Shown here: in pieces, positions 1-6,079 of the stretch
Layout: each line of letters starts with the position of its first letter
Position numbering within the stretch: position 1 is the first letter of the stretch
Assembly (NCBI GenBank): GCA_008017255.1
Contig: SSHD01000114.1
Coordinates: forward strand, 1-8,390
Source: Acinetobacter sp.
GTDB lineage: Bacteria; Pseudomonadota; Gammaproteobacteria; Pseudomonadales; Moraxellaceae
Length of the DNA: 8,390 bases
Direction of reading: 5' to 3'
The notes under the pieces: model-generated
Told to the model about the DNA's origin: nothing
Seen by the model: only the letters and a program-made list of their open reading frames with translations
The model's database searches: none
Program-made: the position numbers and the translations under genes

Positions 1-1006
1 AGTTAAACTTTTCATAATTTAAACTTTCTAGGTATGCTGCTAAGAAAACATTACTGCCATTTTTTGATTGAAAAATATGAGCATGATTGTTAACCCAAAA
101 TTGGCCTTCAACAATAAAAGCTAGTGGCGAAGATCGAGTAATAATATTTGCACCGTCTTCACCGATCAGAATATATTGACCATCAAAAATATAATCATCA
201 ATATGATCAATTACGCCTGATGCACCATAATATCGATATTCTCCCTGACGCTTCTGTCTATCTGATTCACTAAGAGGCACACGTTTACCATTTTGAAAGT
301 TCACTACTTTGCCTAAAGTAGTTTTTTCCCACTCCCCAAACTCCCCACCATCATCCGCCTTAAAACGAATTTGTTGGCTAAACAACTGCTGCATCATGCC
401 TTGTTTATATTGGCTGAGTAGCTCATGTTTTTGAGTTAATTGGCTAATCTTTTCATCCACTGCGGAAAGAAATGTGGCGATTTTGGATTGTTCTTCTTTT
501 GCAGGTGTCATTAAACTTACATCAGATAAAATTTTCTGAGAAATATTTGTCTGAGATTTTGCTAGTCCTGAAGTTTTAGATTGAAGTTGATTTTGACATT
601 TTGCAGATGACAAGCTGATTCCTAAAAATTCAGGATTATTGTCATGATTTGCTTTCAATCTAATTAACTTATCGGAAATCATTAATTTAGAACTTACAGT
701 TTGTGGAACGACAGCCACCACACCCACACGCTCAGTTGGACCAGCTCGAGTAACCAAAATATCGCTAGGTTTTACCTCAATCTCAAATCTAGCTTCTAAA
801 TTAGATGGAAGTTTTTTATTAAAATTAGCCTTAAAGCCATCCCAATCTACTGATGTGGTTTTTAAAACAGCCCACTCATTTTCATCAGCAGGATAGCTTT
901 CACATTGAGGACTCCAACCTGAATCAATTGAATCTATACAATCTTGTAATTTTGATTCAGCCCAATCCCCATCAAATTCTTTAAACCGTAACTTTGGCGT
1001 GGTCAT
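1..1006 (-). CDS. hsdS: Type I restriction-modification specificity subunit HsdS, 5' part (runs off left edge)
   Basis: This is the DNA-recognition subunit of a type I restriction-modification complex, which partners with HsdM and HsdR. The frame is open for 335 codons from ATG at 1006 to the window edge; such proteins are usually about 400 residues, so the C-terminus is missing only because the window ends. What is visible fits the two-fold HsdS plan. Residues 1-~170 hold target recognition domain 1 (start MTTPKLRFKEFDGDW; SDILVTRAGP at 81-90). The first conserved spacer helix is at ~170-216 (EEQSKIATFLSAVDEKI, then LLSQYKQGMMQQLF). Domain 2 starts at ~214, where IRFKADDGGEFGEW echoes the N-terminal LRFKEFDGDW. 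An AAGGA ribosome site lies 8 nt before the ATG. The neighbour upstream on this strand is hicAB, not hsdM, which is odd for an hsd operon. The subunit identity is secure; target sequence and activity cannot be told. Confidence 0.93.
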   Translation of the reverse strand, partial: MTTPKLRFKEFDGDWAESKLQDCIDSIDSGWSPQCESYPADENEWAVLKTTSVDWDGFKANFNKKLPSNLEARFEIEVKPSDILVTRAGPTERVGVVAVVPQTVSSKLMISDKLIRLKANHDNNPEFLGISLSSAKCQNQLQSKTSGLAKSQTNISQKILSDVSLMTPAKEEQSKIATFLSAVDEKISQLTQKHELLSQYKQGMMQQLFSQQIRFKADDGGEFGEWEKTTLGKVVNFQNGKRVPLSESDRQKRQGEYRYYGASGVIDHIDDYIFDGQYILIGEDGANIITRSSPLAFIVEGQFWVNNHAHIFQSKNGSNVFLAAYLESLNYEKFN

Positions 1007-1060
1007 GTGTTTTGTCCTTTTTTACCCTGTTCCACTGCTATGTTGTGGAATGCCAAACTA
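971..1060 (-). repeat. Direct repeat copy A: hsdS leader and first codons
   Basis: This segment covers the first 12 codons of hsdS, its ribosome-binding site and the leader upstream. It recurs in the same orientation at about 1947-2038. Hand alignment of 971-1050 against 1947-2026 gives 71 of 80 identical bases, and the match limps on with small gaps to about 1060/2038. The best block is the leader: the run from the ribosome site through ACCCTGTTCC (plus strand) is unbroken in both copies. Copy A keeps the ATG; copy B has ACG in its place. The two copies bracket hicAB at a spacing of 976 bases. Confidence 0.85.
1030..1050 (-). promoter_or_regulatory. Leader stem-loop upstream of hsdS
   Basis: A perfect 6-bp inverted repeat, TTCCAC/GTGGAA with a 9-base loop (arms 1030-1035 and 1045-1050), sits in the hsdS leader just upstream of the ribosome-binding site. 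In copy B of the repeat the loop region is also kept and 5 of the 6 pairs survive (arms at 2006-2011 and 2021-2026). It may be a protein-binding site or an RNA hairpin affecting translation. There is no T run, so it is not an obvious terminator. The function is a guess; the symmetry is seen directly. Confidence 0.35.
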
Positions 1061-1148
1061 CTTAGCTGTGTTGTTATAACACCAATTTGAAATAAATAAG
1101 TGCGATCAAAAATGTAAAACTATCAGATCAAATGTGAGCACGTACAAC

Positions 1149-1490
1149 TCAAGCATATCCCACCTCATGCTCAAGTGCCTGACACACAAGATCATTTAAA
1201 CTTTTCCCTTGCGCTGTTGCAACAAGGACTAATTTTTCATGCAGTTCTGGCGAAATACGTGCATTAAATTTGCCTGAAAACTGTTTCATGGGTTCAATGC
1301 CTTGCTCGCTACATACCGCTAAGAACGTATTTAAAGAAACTTCTGCTTCCTTATGTAAATCGGCAATATTGGTCGCATAAAAATCTGCACCACCATTTAA
1401 ACCAACAAACTCACCACGCAACATGTCAAGCTCTGCATCATAAGCAACTACCGCAGAATAACCATTGATTTTAATGATATTTTTACTCAT
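1149..1490 (-). CDS. hicB: HicB-family antitoxin
   Basis: HicB is the antitoxin of a type II toxin-antitoxin pair: it binds and blocks HicA and usually represses its own operon. The 113-residue protein has the two expected parts. Residues ~3-60 form the HicB partial RNase H-like fold (KINGYSAVVAYDAELDMLRGEF), and ~73-108 a ribbon-helix-helix DNA-binding tail (GKFNARISPELHEKL, then GKSLNDLVCQALEHE). Three ATG codons in a row (1496, 1493, 1490) could start it. A GAGG site ends 3, 6 and 9 nt before them, so 1493 or 1490 is likelier than 1496. The start overlaps the end of hicA by 8-14 bases, which suggests coupled translation. The order toxin then antitoxin is usual for hicAB. About 142 bases separate its stop from hsdS with no terminator seen, so read-through into hsdS is possible. 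Confidence 0.88.
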   Translation of the reverse strand: MSKNIIKINGYSAVVAYDAELDMLRGEFVGLNGGADFYATNIADLHKEAEVSLNTFLAVCSEQGIEPMKQFSGKFNARISPELHEKLVLVATAQGKSLNDLVCQALEHEVGYA

Positions 1491-1776
1491 CATCATGTTC
1501 CTCTATAACCTTATTGATGCTATCTGGTGTGACAAAATTTTGTTCTAGCCATGTTCTGACCGAAGCCACTGCGCCTTTATCTGTGGTTGGTACAGGGTGT
1601 GGGCGGTGAAAAACTTTAACTTGTCCAAACAAGATCACTGCAACACGAGAACCCTCTCGCTCCTGAATTTCTGCACCTAAGGCAATAAATAGCGCTTCAA
1701 TCTCTTTCCAACGAATGGCTGCCGATACAGGACGAGAAAATATAGCTTTTAATGTTTTAATATGCTTTTTCTGCAT
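1483..1776 (-). CDS. hicA: HicA-family mRNA interferase toxin
   Basis: HicA toxins have a double-stranded-RNA-binding-like fold and cleave or block mRNA independently or semi-independently of the ribosome. This 97-residue protein belongs to the longer branch of the family. Visible marks are IRWKEIEALFIALGAEI at ~21-37, EGSRVAVIL at 41-49, FHRPHP at 56-61, and TDKGAVASVRTWLEQ at 65-79, followed by an acidic tail (EEHDDE). The more familiar GSHH catalytic signature is here GSRV; the histidines of FHRPHP (57 and 60) remain. This wording seems usual for the branch, but it makes the catalytic residue uncertain. ATG at 1776 is chosen over the upstream TTG codons at 1782 and 1779 because AAAGG (1786-1790) lies 9 nt before the ATG and is too close to the TTGs. 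The gene leads the hicAB pair from its own promoter. Confidence 0.85.
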   Translation of the reverse strand: MQKKHIKTLKAIFSRPVSAAIRWKEIEALFIALGAEIQEREGSRVAVILFGQVKVFHRPHPVPTTDKGAVASVRTWLEQNFVTPDSINKVIEEHDDE

Positions 1777-1799
1777 CAACAACGACCTTTGTAATGCTT

Positions 1800-1830
1800 A
1801 TTATAGTATCATTTTTTAGTACTAAATCAA
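1800..1830 (-). promoter_or_regulatory. hicAB promoter with palindromic operator candidate
   Basis: On the minus strand a perfect TATAAT (1800-1805) lies 23 bases upstream of the hicA ATG. A weak -35-like TTGATT (1825-1830) lies 19 bases further up; an 18-base spacing to TGATTT is also possible. Between and overlapping them is a perfect 12-bp palindrome, TTTAGTACTAAA (1815-1826). HicB antitoxins with a ribbon-helix-helix tail bind such inverted repeats in their own promoter, so this is the natural candidate for an autorepression operator. The sequence elements are seen; the binding is inferred. Confidence 0.6.
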
Positions 1831-1836
1831 ATGCGA

Positions 1837-1982
1837 CTATTTTAGATTATTCACGCAATAGACCTCTTGCAAAATTATTTACTACCCCTTTGTTTCCCCC
1901 TTCTCAAGGGGGAACTATAGGGGGTTTTGCAAGAGGTCTAATGATTATCAAACTCTTTAAAGTGCAACTTTGGCGTGGTCGT
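1837..1982 (-). pseudogene. Relic of a second hsdS 5' end, interrupted by a MITE-like element
   Basis: Reading the minus strand from 1982 gives ACG (in place of ATG), then T-T-P-K-L-H-F-K-E-F-D-N-H. This matches the live hsdS start (TTPKLRFKEFDGD) in 9 of its first 10 codons after the start. The frame then runs into the element at 1860-1939. If that element and one AAT target copy are removed, the frame continues as C-V-N-N-L-K and ends at a TAG (1837-1839), beyond which the hicA promoter begins. So about 20 codons of an hsdS-like gene survive, with a lost start codon, an insertion and no remaining body. Homology up to 1947 is clear from direct comparison with the live gene; homology beyond the element is inferred. 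Confidence 0.7.
1860..1939. mobile_element. MITE-like element with 15-16-bp perfect terminal inverted repeats
   Basis: TAGACCTCTTGCAAAA at 1859-1874 is repeated perfectly in inverse at 1925-1940. Between the arms lies a second palindrome, CCCCCTT-ctc-AAGGGGG (1896-1912), flanked by partly matching ACCCC/GGGG tracts, so the whole unit folds as one long hairpin. It has no coding capacity. If the ends are read as AGACC...GGTCT (1860-1939), the flanks carry AAT on both sides (1857-1859 and 1940-1942), consistent with a 3-bp target duplication like that left by some IS5-family elements. Reading the ends as GACC...GGTC gives a TA duplication instead. No transposase is present, so it would be a non-autonomous element mobilised in trans. 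The parent family is not established. Confidence 0.7.
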
Positions 1983-2038
1983 GTGTAATGTCCTTTTTTA
2001 CCCTGTTCCATCGCTATGTTGTGGAATCGCCAACACTA
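1947..2038 (-). repeat. Direct repeat copy B: hsdS leader copy next to tmk
   Basis: This is the partner of the repeat at 971-1060. It starts 8 bases downstream of the tmk stop and carries the same leader hairpin region and ribosome site (AAGGACA), followed by the relic first codons with ACG instead of ATG. Because tmk transcription points into it, the leader and relic are probably transcribed from the tmk operon unless something stops the polymerase; no terminator was found between them. Confidence 0.85.
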
Positions 2039-2046
2039 TCAAACGC

Positions 2047-2646
2047 CTACTTCAAAAACATCAACGCATTTTCAAATACCACATCTGCATTTTGCGTTGC
2101 GTCTAAACGCTTAATCCGCTCAGGTTCTGCTTTGCATAAAGTTTCATAGCCTGCGCGAACTTTGGCAAAGAAGCTCAACTTCTCTTGCTCAAAACGGTCT
2201 AATGCGCCACGCTCTCTGGCACGGGTCATACCGATTTCAATGGGTGCATCCAACCAAAAGGTAATATTCGGCATTTGCGTTACAAAGGTTTGATTTAATA
2301 ACTGTAGTTTTTCTTGACTCAAACCACGCCCAGCACATTGGTAGGCAAAACTAGCATCGGTAAAACGGTCGCTCAATACAATTTTTCCCGCAGCCAAAGC
2401 AGGCAAAATTACCTGTTGTAAATGCTGTGCGCGTGCAGCATACATCAGTAGCAGTTCGGTGTCGTGGCTCATTTGTTCATCATGATTCACCGCTAGTAGC
2501 AAAGCACGAATTTGTTCCGCCAACGGTGTACCACCCGGCTCACGCGTCAGCACCACCTCTTTGCCCTGTTGCTCAAAATACTGATGAATTTTGTGAATCA
2601 GCGTGGTTTTACCTACGCCTTCTATTCCTTCAAAACTTATAAACAT
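2047..2646 (-). CDS. tmk: Thymidylate kinase
   Basis: This enzyme phosphorylates dTMP to dTDP with ATP, the step before dTTP synthesis, in the cytoplasm. It is 199 residues, a normal length for the family. It shows the P-loop GIEGVGKTT at 7-15, the substrate-loop segment TREPGGTPLAEQIR at 34-47, the DRF motif at 93-95 with FTDASFAYQCAGRGL after it, and the lid region RARERGALDRFE at 142-153. The lid arginines mark the type II (E. coli-like) arrangement. Its ATG shares one base with the mltG stop (TAATG), so translation is likely coupled to mltG. Gammaproteobacteria often have holB next in this cluster; here the next thing downstream is the hsdS relic. The identification is firm. Confidence 0.97.
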   Translation of the reverse strand: MFISFEGIEGVGKTTLIHKIHQYFEQQGKEVVLTREPGGTPLAEQIRALLLAVNHDEQMSHDTELLLMYAARAQHLQQVILPALAAGKIVLSDRFTDASFAYQCAGRGLSQEKLQLLNQTFVTQMPNITFWLDAPIEIGMTRARERGALDRFEQEKLSFFAKVRAGYETLCKAEPERIKRLDATQNADVVFENALMFLK

Positions 2647-3746
2647 TATTCACCCTGTTTTTTCTTGGCACGTAGCACGGTTAAATAGTCTTGCACGGCA
2701 CGATTATGCTCTGCCAAAGACGCAGTAAATTTATGTCCACCATTGCCTGTCGCCACAAAATAAATATTCTTGGCATCATCTGGATGCATTGCCGCTTCTA
2801 TGGCTTTTTTACTTGGCAAGGCAATGGGTGTTGGCGGTAAACCATCAATGGTATAAGTATTATAGGCTGTTGGAGTACGTAAATCGTTACGGGTGATATT
2901 ACCGTTATAGCTGTCGCCCATGCCATAAATCACGGTTGGGTCGGTTTGTAAGCGCATACCTATTTTTAAACGGCGTACAAACACCCCAGACACTTGCTCA
3001 AGCTCGCTGTCTAAACTGGTTTCTTTTTCTATAATCGACGCCATAATCAGCGCTTGATATTTATCTTTATAAGGCAAATTCGCTGCTTTACCTGCCCATG
3101 CGTCATCGAGCGATTTCATTTGCCGTTTGTATAAATCGGTTAAGATTTTTTTATCGGTTTCGCCTTTGGCAAAAAAGTAAGTATCTGGTGCAAATAAACC
3201 TTCAGGATGATTATGCGGAATATTGAGTTGTTTTAATATTTGCTCATGCGGTAAGTCTAAAATGGTTTTAGTCACGTGCTCATTTTTTTTGAGCGTTTGC
3301 AGCAATTGCTTAAAGGTCGTGCCTTCAATCACTAAAATACGATTCATTTGCGCATTTTCAGCATTTGACAATAACGCTAAAACCTGACGAATACTCATGC
3401 CTTGACTAATTTCATACACTCCAGCTTTTAGACTGTCGTGAATCATAAACTTCTGATACAGCTTTAAAATAATTGGAAAACTGACCTGATTTTCTTGGAC
3501 CAAACGCTGAATAAATTTGGAATAGGTATCGCCAGAGGCAACCACGATCATCTGTTTTTTGCCTTGCATTGGGTACGGCTTGAACAAACTTGACCACAGC
3601 ACAGCAAATATCGCCACAGCGATAATCAATAGACCGCCCCAAAAGGCTTTGCGGGCAAATTTCGCTTTCGGTTTGGCTGGAGTTTTAGGCGTGGTTTTGG
3701 CTTTGGCTTTTTTCTTGCCGTTGTTTGGGTTGCTTGGCTTTGGCAT
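2646..3746 (-). CDS. mltG: Endolytic peptidoglycan transglycosylase MltG (YceG family)
   Basis: MltG cleaves nascent glycan strands within the chain at the outer face of the inner membrane, and is thought to set glycan length by ending polymerisation. From ATG at 3746 it is 366 residues. Residues 1-~33 are a Lys/Pro/Ala-rich cytoplasmic tail. Residues ~35-55 are a single membrane segment (AFWGGLLIIAVAIFAVLW). A LysM-like part follows, then the YceG catalytic domain. The catalytic glutamate is most likely E240 in ASIIEKET, by comparison with the VEKET motif of E. coli MltG. FVRRLKIGMRLQTDPTVIYG and GLPPTPIALPS are further family signatures. A TTG at 3755 would add three residues. No good ribosome site is seen for either start, so the ATG is preferred only by codon type. 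It follows pabC after a 259-base gap and overlaps tmk by one base. Confidence 0.96.
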   Translation of the reverse strand: MPKPSNPNNGKKKAKAKTTPKTPAKPKAKFARKAFWGGLLIIAVAIFAVLWSSLFKPYPMQGKKQMIVVASGDTYSKFIQRLVQENQVSFPIILKLYQKFMIHDSLKAGVYEISQGMSIRQVLALLSNAENAQMNRILVIEGTTFKQLLQTLKKNEHVTKTILDLPHEQILKQLNIPHNHPEGLFAPDTYFFAKGETDKKILTDLYKRQMKSLDDAWAGKAANLPYKDKYQALIMASIIEKETSLDSELEQVSGVFVRRLKIGMRLQTDPTVIYGMGDSYNGNITRNDLRTPTAYNTYTIDGLPPTPIALPSKKAIEAAMHPDDAKNIYFVATGNGGHKFTASLAEHNRAVQDYLTVLRAKKKQGE

Positions 3747-3864
3747 ATTAATCAATCTGGTGGAGGGTCTGTTGAGGTTTCATCTATGGTTGCGACTAGA
3801 GGTGTTTTTAGATGATGCGAGGCAAATGTTACGCCATTTAGTCATTCTAAATAAGTAATATTTA

Positions 3865-3979
3865 ACAAAGCAGCAAAAACACCTTTGTCCCGCAGGGTTG
3901 TGGCTAAAATTCCGCCCTACTGCGTTATGAAATTTGGCAAGGGAATAGCCATTACCTTCATTTCATGCCTTGTATAACG
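3865..3979. repeat. Intergenic inverted-repeat region between pabC and mltG
   Basis: The gap between pabC and mltG contains several nested inverted repeats: ACAAAG/CTTTGT at 3865-3870 and 3883-3888, CGTTAT/ATAACG at 3923-3928 and 3974-3979, and ATGAAAT/ATTTCAT at 3927-3933 and 3960-3966 with AAGG/CCTT inside. No T tract follows, so an intrinsic terminator is not supported. The density of symmetry and the lack of coding potential suggest an interspersed repeat or an RNA processing site within the pabC-mltG transcript. The rest of the gap (3747-3864 and 3980-4005) shows nothing recognisable. Confidence 0.4.
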
Positions 3980-4005
3980 AAATTTTAGACAACAACGCAA
4001 TTCAT

Positions 4006-4824
4006 TTATGAATCCTCAACAGATCCTAAGTTTAAAGTTGCGAATAAATCAAGATACGGTTGTTGCGCGAAAGCCCGATCATTAAAGCGCACAACGGCTT
4101 TCATTGGATGCAAGGCATTACAAAAAAATAAACTTTCAATGCGTTCGATCTCGTCTATTTCGATGCTGCGCTGCTCACATACAATCTGATGCTGCTGCAT
4201 ACGGGCTAAGATATTTGCCCGCATCACACCGTGCACGCCATTATAGCGAAGTTCGGGCGTAATCCATTGTCCATTTATACGAATAAAACAATTACTACTC
4301 ACCCCCTCTACAATATACCCCTGTACATCACTCACCAACGCCTCTAACCAACCTTGTTGGTCGGCTTCTTGTTTCAGTAATACTTGTTCTAAACGGTTGA
4401 GAGTTTTTAAGCCAACCAAATGCGGCATCGTCAAACCCAAAGCATGATTTAACAGCCCGCTTTCAATCCACTCAGGCTGCACGGCTTGGCTGAGTTTAGT
4501 GCTATACCAGACATATACATCGGCGGCGTGTAACGGCAGGCTATAACCCCGGTCGCCCTCACCACGACTAATCACGATTTTTAACACGCCATTTAAACTG
4601 CCATATTGTTGTTTTAATTGCGCAAGCGTGGTTTCGATGTAGTTTAAATCTGCCACCAAACTTAAACTTTGGCAAGCCAAAGCTAAACGAGCAAAATGTA
4701 GTTCTTTTAACTCAAAATTGTTCTGAAATAGTCGAGCAGTTGTAAAACAACCATCGCCATAATGAAATGCTCGATCCATTAACGGTATCGAATCTATCTT
4801 GTGCCCATTTTTATAACATTGCAT
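4006..4824 (-). CDS. pabC: Aminodeoxychorismate lyase
   Basis: PabC is a pyridoxal-phosphate enzyme of fold type IV that splits 4-amino-4-deoxychorismate into p-aminobenzoate and pyruvate for folate synthesis. The 272-residue length is right for the family. Visible family marks are the N-terminal MDRAFHYGDGCFTT at 16-29, the PLP lysine most likely K140 in VGLKTLNRLEQ, and VEGVSSNCF at 172-180, which contains the conserved glutamate and the cofactor-phosphate-binding segment. Close relatives are branched-chain and D-amino-acid aminotransferases; the pabC-mltG-tmk context decides for PabC. ATG at 4824 has AAAGG 10 nt upstream. It is divergent from the sulfate uptake genes. Nothing is unusual in the gene itself. 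Confidence 0.94.
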   Translation of the reverse strand: MQCYKNGHKIDSIPLMDRAFHYGDGCFTTARLFQNNFELKELHFARLALACQSLSLVADLNYIETTLAQLKQQYGSLNGVLKIVISRGEGDRGYSLPLHAADVYVWYSTKLSQAVQPEWIESGLLNHALGLTMPHLVGLKTLNRLEQVLLKQEADQQGWLEALVSDVQGYIVEGVSSNCFIRINGQWITPELRYNGVHGVMRANILARMQQHQIVCEQRSIEIDEIERIESLFFCNALHPMKAVVRFNDRAFAQQPYLDLFATLNLGSVEDS

Positions 4825-5069
4825 GATCTAATCGCCTTTTGCCGCCGCATTCGTTCATTTTAAATAAGCATTTGATTTAAAACAATTATAACAAGTCATG
4901 TTGCGCCATTAAAAATTTATGCTTTAGCGCAAATTCAGCATAACTTATCTGTTTTATATATTTCTTTTTTTTTCATATCCACTGCGCTTTTAATTATTTT
5001 TTTTGCAAAAAAACTGGCGTTATGCTGCCCCTATATTCCAAACAGTAATTTAGATGAAAGGGGGTTTTC
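4825..5069. other. Divergent intergenic region between pabC and sbp
   Basis: These 245 bases hold the control regions for two divergent units. The half near sbp (4960-5035) is very AT-rich with long T and A tracts. A TATATT at 5033-5038 could be a -10 box for sbp, but no convincing -35 lies 16-18 bases above it, as expected for a promoter needing an activator. Sulfate uptake genes are commonly activated by the LysR-type regulator CysB, whose sites are too loose to call by eye. The sbp ribosome site (AAAGGGGG) is strong and lies about 6 nt before the ATG. Confidence 0.5.
4885..4914 (-). promoter_or_regulatory. Candidate promoter for pabC-mltG-tmk
   Basis: On the minus strand a perfect TATAAT (4885-4890) lies 60 bases upstream of the pabC ATG. 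A weak -35-like TTTAAT follows upstream at a 17-base spacing (4908-4913). The -10 match is strong and the -35 poor. This would drive pabC and probably the downstream cluster. Confidence 0.45.
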
Positions 5070-6077
5070 ATGCGTTTTTCTCAAGTTAAAGTCGGCGTAA
5101 TTGCCGCATTATTATCAGTTTCTTCTTTCGCGGCGCAAGAGTTTTTGAACGTCTCTTACGACCCAACACGCGAACTGTATAGTGACTTTAACAAACAATT
5201 TGGCAGCTATTGGAAACAGCGTACTGGTCAAGACATTGACTTTAAACAATCGCATGGCGGTTCAGGCAAACAAGCGCGTGCCGTGATTGACGGTTTAAAT
5301 GGCGATGTCGTCACACTAGCACTTGCCGCAGATATTGATGAAATTGCAGAAAATGCCAAATTGCTACCGGCAGATTGGCAAAAGAAATTGCCCAATAACG
5401 CCACGCCATATACTTCGACTATTGTGTTTTTAGTGCGTAAAGGCAACCCAAAACAAATTAAAGATTGGGGCGATTTAGTCAAACCGGGGGTGGAAATTAT
5501 TACCCCAAACCCTAAAACGTCTGGCGGAGCACGTTGGAACTACTTAGCGGCTTGGGCTTGGGCGAAACACCAAAAAGGCGGTAACGATGCCAAAGCACAA
5601 CAGTTTGTGCGTCAAATTTACAAACAAACCAAAGTACTCGACTCAGGCGCGCGTGGTGCAACCACCACCTTTGCTGAACGTGGCATTGGCGATGTGTTAT
5701 TGGCTTGGGAAAACGAAGCATTCCTCGCTGTACGTGAACAACCGGGTAAATTTGAGATCATCACGCCTTCGCTTTCGATTTTAGCTGAGCCACCCGTGGC
5801 TGTGGTGGAAAAAAATGCCGAGAAGAAAGGTAATTTACAAATCGCACGTGGTTATTTGAACTATTTATATTCACCCGCAGGTCAAGAAATTGCTGCAAGC
5901 CACTACTACCGCCCACGCAATGCAGCGGTGGCGAAAAAATACAGCACGGTATTTAAGCCATTGAAACTGGTGACCATTGATCAAGAATTTGGCGGTTGGA
6001 CGAAAGTACAAAAAACGCATTTTGATAATGGCGGTATTTTCGATCAACTCGTCAAGATCAATAGCACAACAAAATAA
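5070..6077 (+). CDS. sbp: Sulfate/thiosulfate ABC transporter periplasmic substrate-binding protein
   Basis: This is the periplasmic receptor that captures sulfate (or thiosulfate) and hands it to the CysT-CysW channel. It has 335 residues, a typical length. A signal peptide spans ~1-22 (basic MRFSQVK, hydrophobic [13 protein letters not shown], cleavage after the AA near 21-22). The mature protein has the family signatures [12 protein letters not shown] at 26-37, [12 protein letters not shown] at 61-72 (ligand loop), and [16 protein letters not shown] at 147-162, then [11 protein letters not shown] in the second lobe. The motifs place it in the Sbp/CysP family, but sulfate versus thiosulfate preference cannot be read by eye. 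It heads an operon with a small hydrolase gene, cysT and cysW downstream. Expression is probably induced by sulfur limitation through CysB, by analogy. Confidence 0.94.
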   Translation: MRFSQVKVGVIAALLSVSSFAAQEFLNVSYDPTRELYSDFNKQFGSYWKQRTGQDIDFKQSHGGSGKQARAVIDGLNGDVVTLALAADIDEIAENAKLLPADWQKKLPNNATPYTSTIVFLVRKGNPKQIKDWGDLVKPGVEIITPNPKTSGGARWNYLAAWAWAKHQKGGNDAKAQQFVRQIYKQTKVLDSGARGATTTFAERGIGDVLLAWENEAFLAVREQPGKFEIITPSLSILAEPPVAVVEKNAEKKGNLQIARGYLNYLYSPAGQEIAASHYYRPRNAAVAKKYSTVFKPLKLVTIDQEFGGWTKVQKTHFDNGGIFDQLVKINSTTK

Positions 6078-6079
6078 TG

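Noticed and set aside
1068..1082. Inverted repeat GTGTT/AACAC and TATAAC-like box upstream of hsdS
   Set aside because: The arms are short and no -35 lies at a proper distance, so neither a promoter nor an operator could be supported.
1777..1782. Upstream TTG starts for hicA
   Set aside because: AAAGG is too close to them and well placed for the ATG at 1776.
1794..1988. 64-codon open frame on the plus strand
   Set aside because: It spans the MITE-like element and the hsdS relic, has no ribosome site, and its sequence is explained by the inverted repeats.
3747..3755. Upstream TTG start for mltG
   Set aside because: It would add only three residues with no better ribosome site; the ATG at 3746 is preferred.
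3559..3858. 99-codon open frame on the plus strand
   Set aside because: It is mostly the antisense of the mltG N-terminal region; its hydrophobic look comes from the complementary strand of the Lys/Ala-rich tail and membrane segment.
5228..5482. Minus-strand open frames inside sbp and the hydrolase gene (also 5512-5721, 6197-6478, 6376-6630)
   Set aside because: They are antisense shadows of strong plus-strand genes, with no family features or ribosome sites.
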